Shown: piece by piece, positions 5,966 through 6,910 of the stretch | Position numbering within the stretch: the stretch's first letter is position 1 | Layout: each line of letters begins with the position of its first letter | Assembly: GCA_900321505.1 (NCBI GenBank) | Contig: ONWK01000133.1 | Span: 1 to 6,910 of the forward strand | DNA: 6,910 nt | Source: an uncultured Eubacteriales bacterium | GTDB lineage: Bacteria > Bacillota > Clostridia > Lachnospirales > Lachnospiraceae | Direction: 5' to 3' | The notes under the pieces: generated by a model | What the model saw: only the letters and a program-made list of their open reading frames with translations | Told to the model about the DNA's origin: nothing | Databases searched by the model: none | Position numbers and translations under genes: made by a program

Positions 5966-6229
5966 ATGATAGATAGAACCGTAGAGGTAGTAAATGAAAG
6001 CGGACTTCATGCAAGACCGGCTTCTGAGCTTGTTGCTTTTCTGAAGGGATTCCCGAACTGTTCAATTACATTGAAGAATGAAGAGAAGACTGCAAATGGC
6101 AAGAGTATTATTCATGTGCTTCTGCTTGGTGCAGCAATGGGGACAAAACTTACAGTATCCGTTGAAGGTGAAAATGAAGAAAGTGTTGCAGGACAGATTG
6201 TCTCTTTTATTACTGAATTGAAGGGCTAA
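5966..6229 (+). CDS. ptsH: HPr phosphocarrier protein
   Basis: This 87-residue cytoplasmic protein has the standard HPr length. It carries phosphate from Enzyme I to EIIA and can also phosphorylate PRD regulators. The active-site histidine is His15 in NESGLHARPAS, exactly the canonical number once the start is set at ATG 5966. Ser47 in NGKSIIHVLLLGA aligns with the regulatory Ser46 of Gram-positive HPr, the target of HPr kinase, so the protein may also take part in catabolite control. His50 replaces the glycine usually found two residues after the KSI motif, a difference often seen in operon-borne paralogues. Its position in a sugar-specific operon, between the aldolase and Enzyme I genes, suggests either a dedicated HPr or the cell's only copy, which the window cannot decide. 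The hairpin just upstream may set its expression. Confidence 0.94.
   Translation: MIDRTVEVVNESGLHARPASELVAFLKGFPNCSITLKNEEKTANGKSIIHVLLLGAAMGTKLTVSVEGENEESVAGQIVSFITELKG
6221..6225 (+). promoter_or_regulatory. Ribosome binding site of ptsI inside the ptsH 3' end
   Basis: AAGGG (6221-6225) forms the last lysine-glycine codons of ptsH and ends 8 bases before ATG 6234, so ptsI translation is probably coupled to ptsH. Confidence 0.6.
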
Positions 6230-6233
6230 ACTT

Positions 6234-6910
6234 ATGCAGATATTAAGAGGAACTGGCACATCATCAGGGATTGCGATGGGTGTATTGCATATCATTTCAG
6301 ACGAGATTATTGATATTCCTGATGAATTTGTTTCAGCTGTGAATGCAGAACAAGAATTCGCTCTTTACGAAAATGCAGAGATCAGTCTGATGCAGAAGTT
6401 AAAAGAAACTGCGGAGAAAAGTAGGGAATCAGGTAATTATGAAGCATCAGATATCATGAATGCACATCTTGAGATCCTTACTGATCCTGAAATCAGGGCA
6501 CAAATAACTGAAAAGATAAGAGGCGGTTTATCAGCAGCTTTTTCAGTTAAGGAGATTTATGAATCCTATGAGAAAGCTTTAGGAGAGATCGCAGACCCTC
6601 TGTTTGCTTCAAGAGCTGTCGATATGAGAGATATCAAGAACAGCATCCTGAAGAAAATCCTTAAAATAGGATGCAGATCCCTGAATGACATAGATCATCC
6701 TTGTATTCTGAAAGCATCAGAACTCATGCCTTCACAGACTGTTCAGATTGATCCGCGTAATGTTCTGGCCATAGTCACAGAAAATGGAGGAATGAACTCA
6801 CATTCCTCCATTCTTGCAAGAGCCATGGGAATACCGGCTGTAGCAGGCATAGGAAGGGTCGATCTTACTGACGGAACGGAAATCATTGTCAATGGGGATT
6901 CCGGAGAAGT
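6234..6910 (+). CDS. ptsI: PTS Enzyme I (phosphoenolpyruvate-protein phosphotransferase), N-terminal part
   Basis: The frame opens at ATG 6234, four bases after the ptsH stop, with AAGGG (6221-6225) as ribosome site 8 bases upstream, and stays open to the window edge: 225 complete codons of a protein usually about 570 residues long. Enzyme I autophosphorylates with phosphoenolpyruvate and charges HPr. The visible part contains the N-terminal GTGTSSGIAMG strand, the alpha-helical HPr-binding subdomain (about 30-145, ending with ASRAVDMRDI) and the phosphohistidine domain with His190 in GGMNSHSSILARAMGIPAVAG, equivalent to His189 of the E. coli enzyme. The C-terminal PEP-binding barrel is outside the window, so integrity of the whole gene cannot be confirmed. 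The ptsH-ptsI order and tight spacing match the usual general PTS pair, but here the pair closes a sugar-specific operon. Confidence 0.95.
   Translation, partial: MQILRGTGTSSGIAMGVLHIISDEIIDIPDEFVSAVNAEQEFALYENAEISLMQKLKETAEKSRESGNYEASDIMNAHLEILTDPEIRAQITEKIRGGLSAAFSVKEIYESYEKALGEIADPLFASRAVDMRDIKNSILKKILKIGCRSLNDIDHPCILKASELMPSQTVQIDPRNVLAIVTENGGMNSHSSILARAMGIPAVAGIGRVDLTDGTEIIVNGDSGE

Noticed and set aside
1..6910. CRISPR array, tRNA, rRNA, insertion sequence or defence system
   Set aside because: No regularly spaced repeats, cloverleaf-like tracts, transposase motifs or terminal inverted repeats were seen. The operon reads as sugar transport and metabolism.

Overview
The window looks like a chromosomal stretch from a low-to-mid GC, Gram-positive anaerobe of the Clostridia type. 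The support is purine-rich Shine-Dalgarno sites before nearly every gene, a phosphotransferase system (PTS) regulator of the MtlR/BglG class, and protein sequences typical of that group. The genus cannot be read from the sequence. All genes lie on the + strand and no gap exceeds 300 bases.

Positions 1-298 hold the 3' end of a gene that begins outside the window. It encodes a treble-clef zinc-finger module followed by a NUMOD1/IENR1-like module, a pairing known from homing-endonuclease-associated and phage-type proteins. This part (about 37% GC by hand count) and the 180 bases after it (about 26%) are more AT-rich than the operon that follows. A perfect 18-bp palindrome with a T-run (365-386) probably ends transcription here. 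Next come a candidate promoter (431-460) and repeated GTGAAA motifs that could be an operator.

Positions 482-6910 form one apparent operon of seven genes: a PRD-containing transcription regulator, then EIIA, EIIB and EIIC of the galactitol (GAT) PTS family, a double-domain class II aldolase, HPr (ptsH), and Enzyme I (ptsI, cut by the window end). Gaps range from 1 to 92 bases. The two largest (92 and 60 bases) each contain a hairpin without a T-run, which could tune the stoichiometry of downstream genes.

Together the genes describe a self-contained pathway. Enzyme I would take phosphate from phosphoenolpyruvate and pass it through HPr, EIIA and EIIB to a sugar imported by EIIC. The aldolase could then cleave the sugar phosphate. 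The same phosphate flow can be sensed by the regulator, which keeps four modifiable residues (His318, His377, Cys400, His550) but appears to have lost both histidines of its first PRD. No polyol dehydrogenase is visible, so the substrate may be a ketose rather than a polyol, unless a dehydrogenase lies beyond the window. The unusual points are the operon-borne HPr and Enzyme I, the catalytically degenerate second aldolase domain, and the hairpin before ptsH. I see no CRISPR array, tRNA, rRNA, insertion sequence or defence system.
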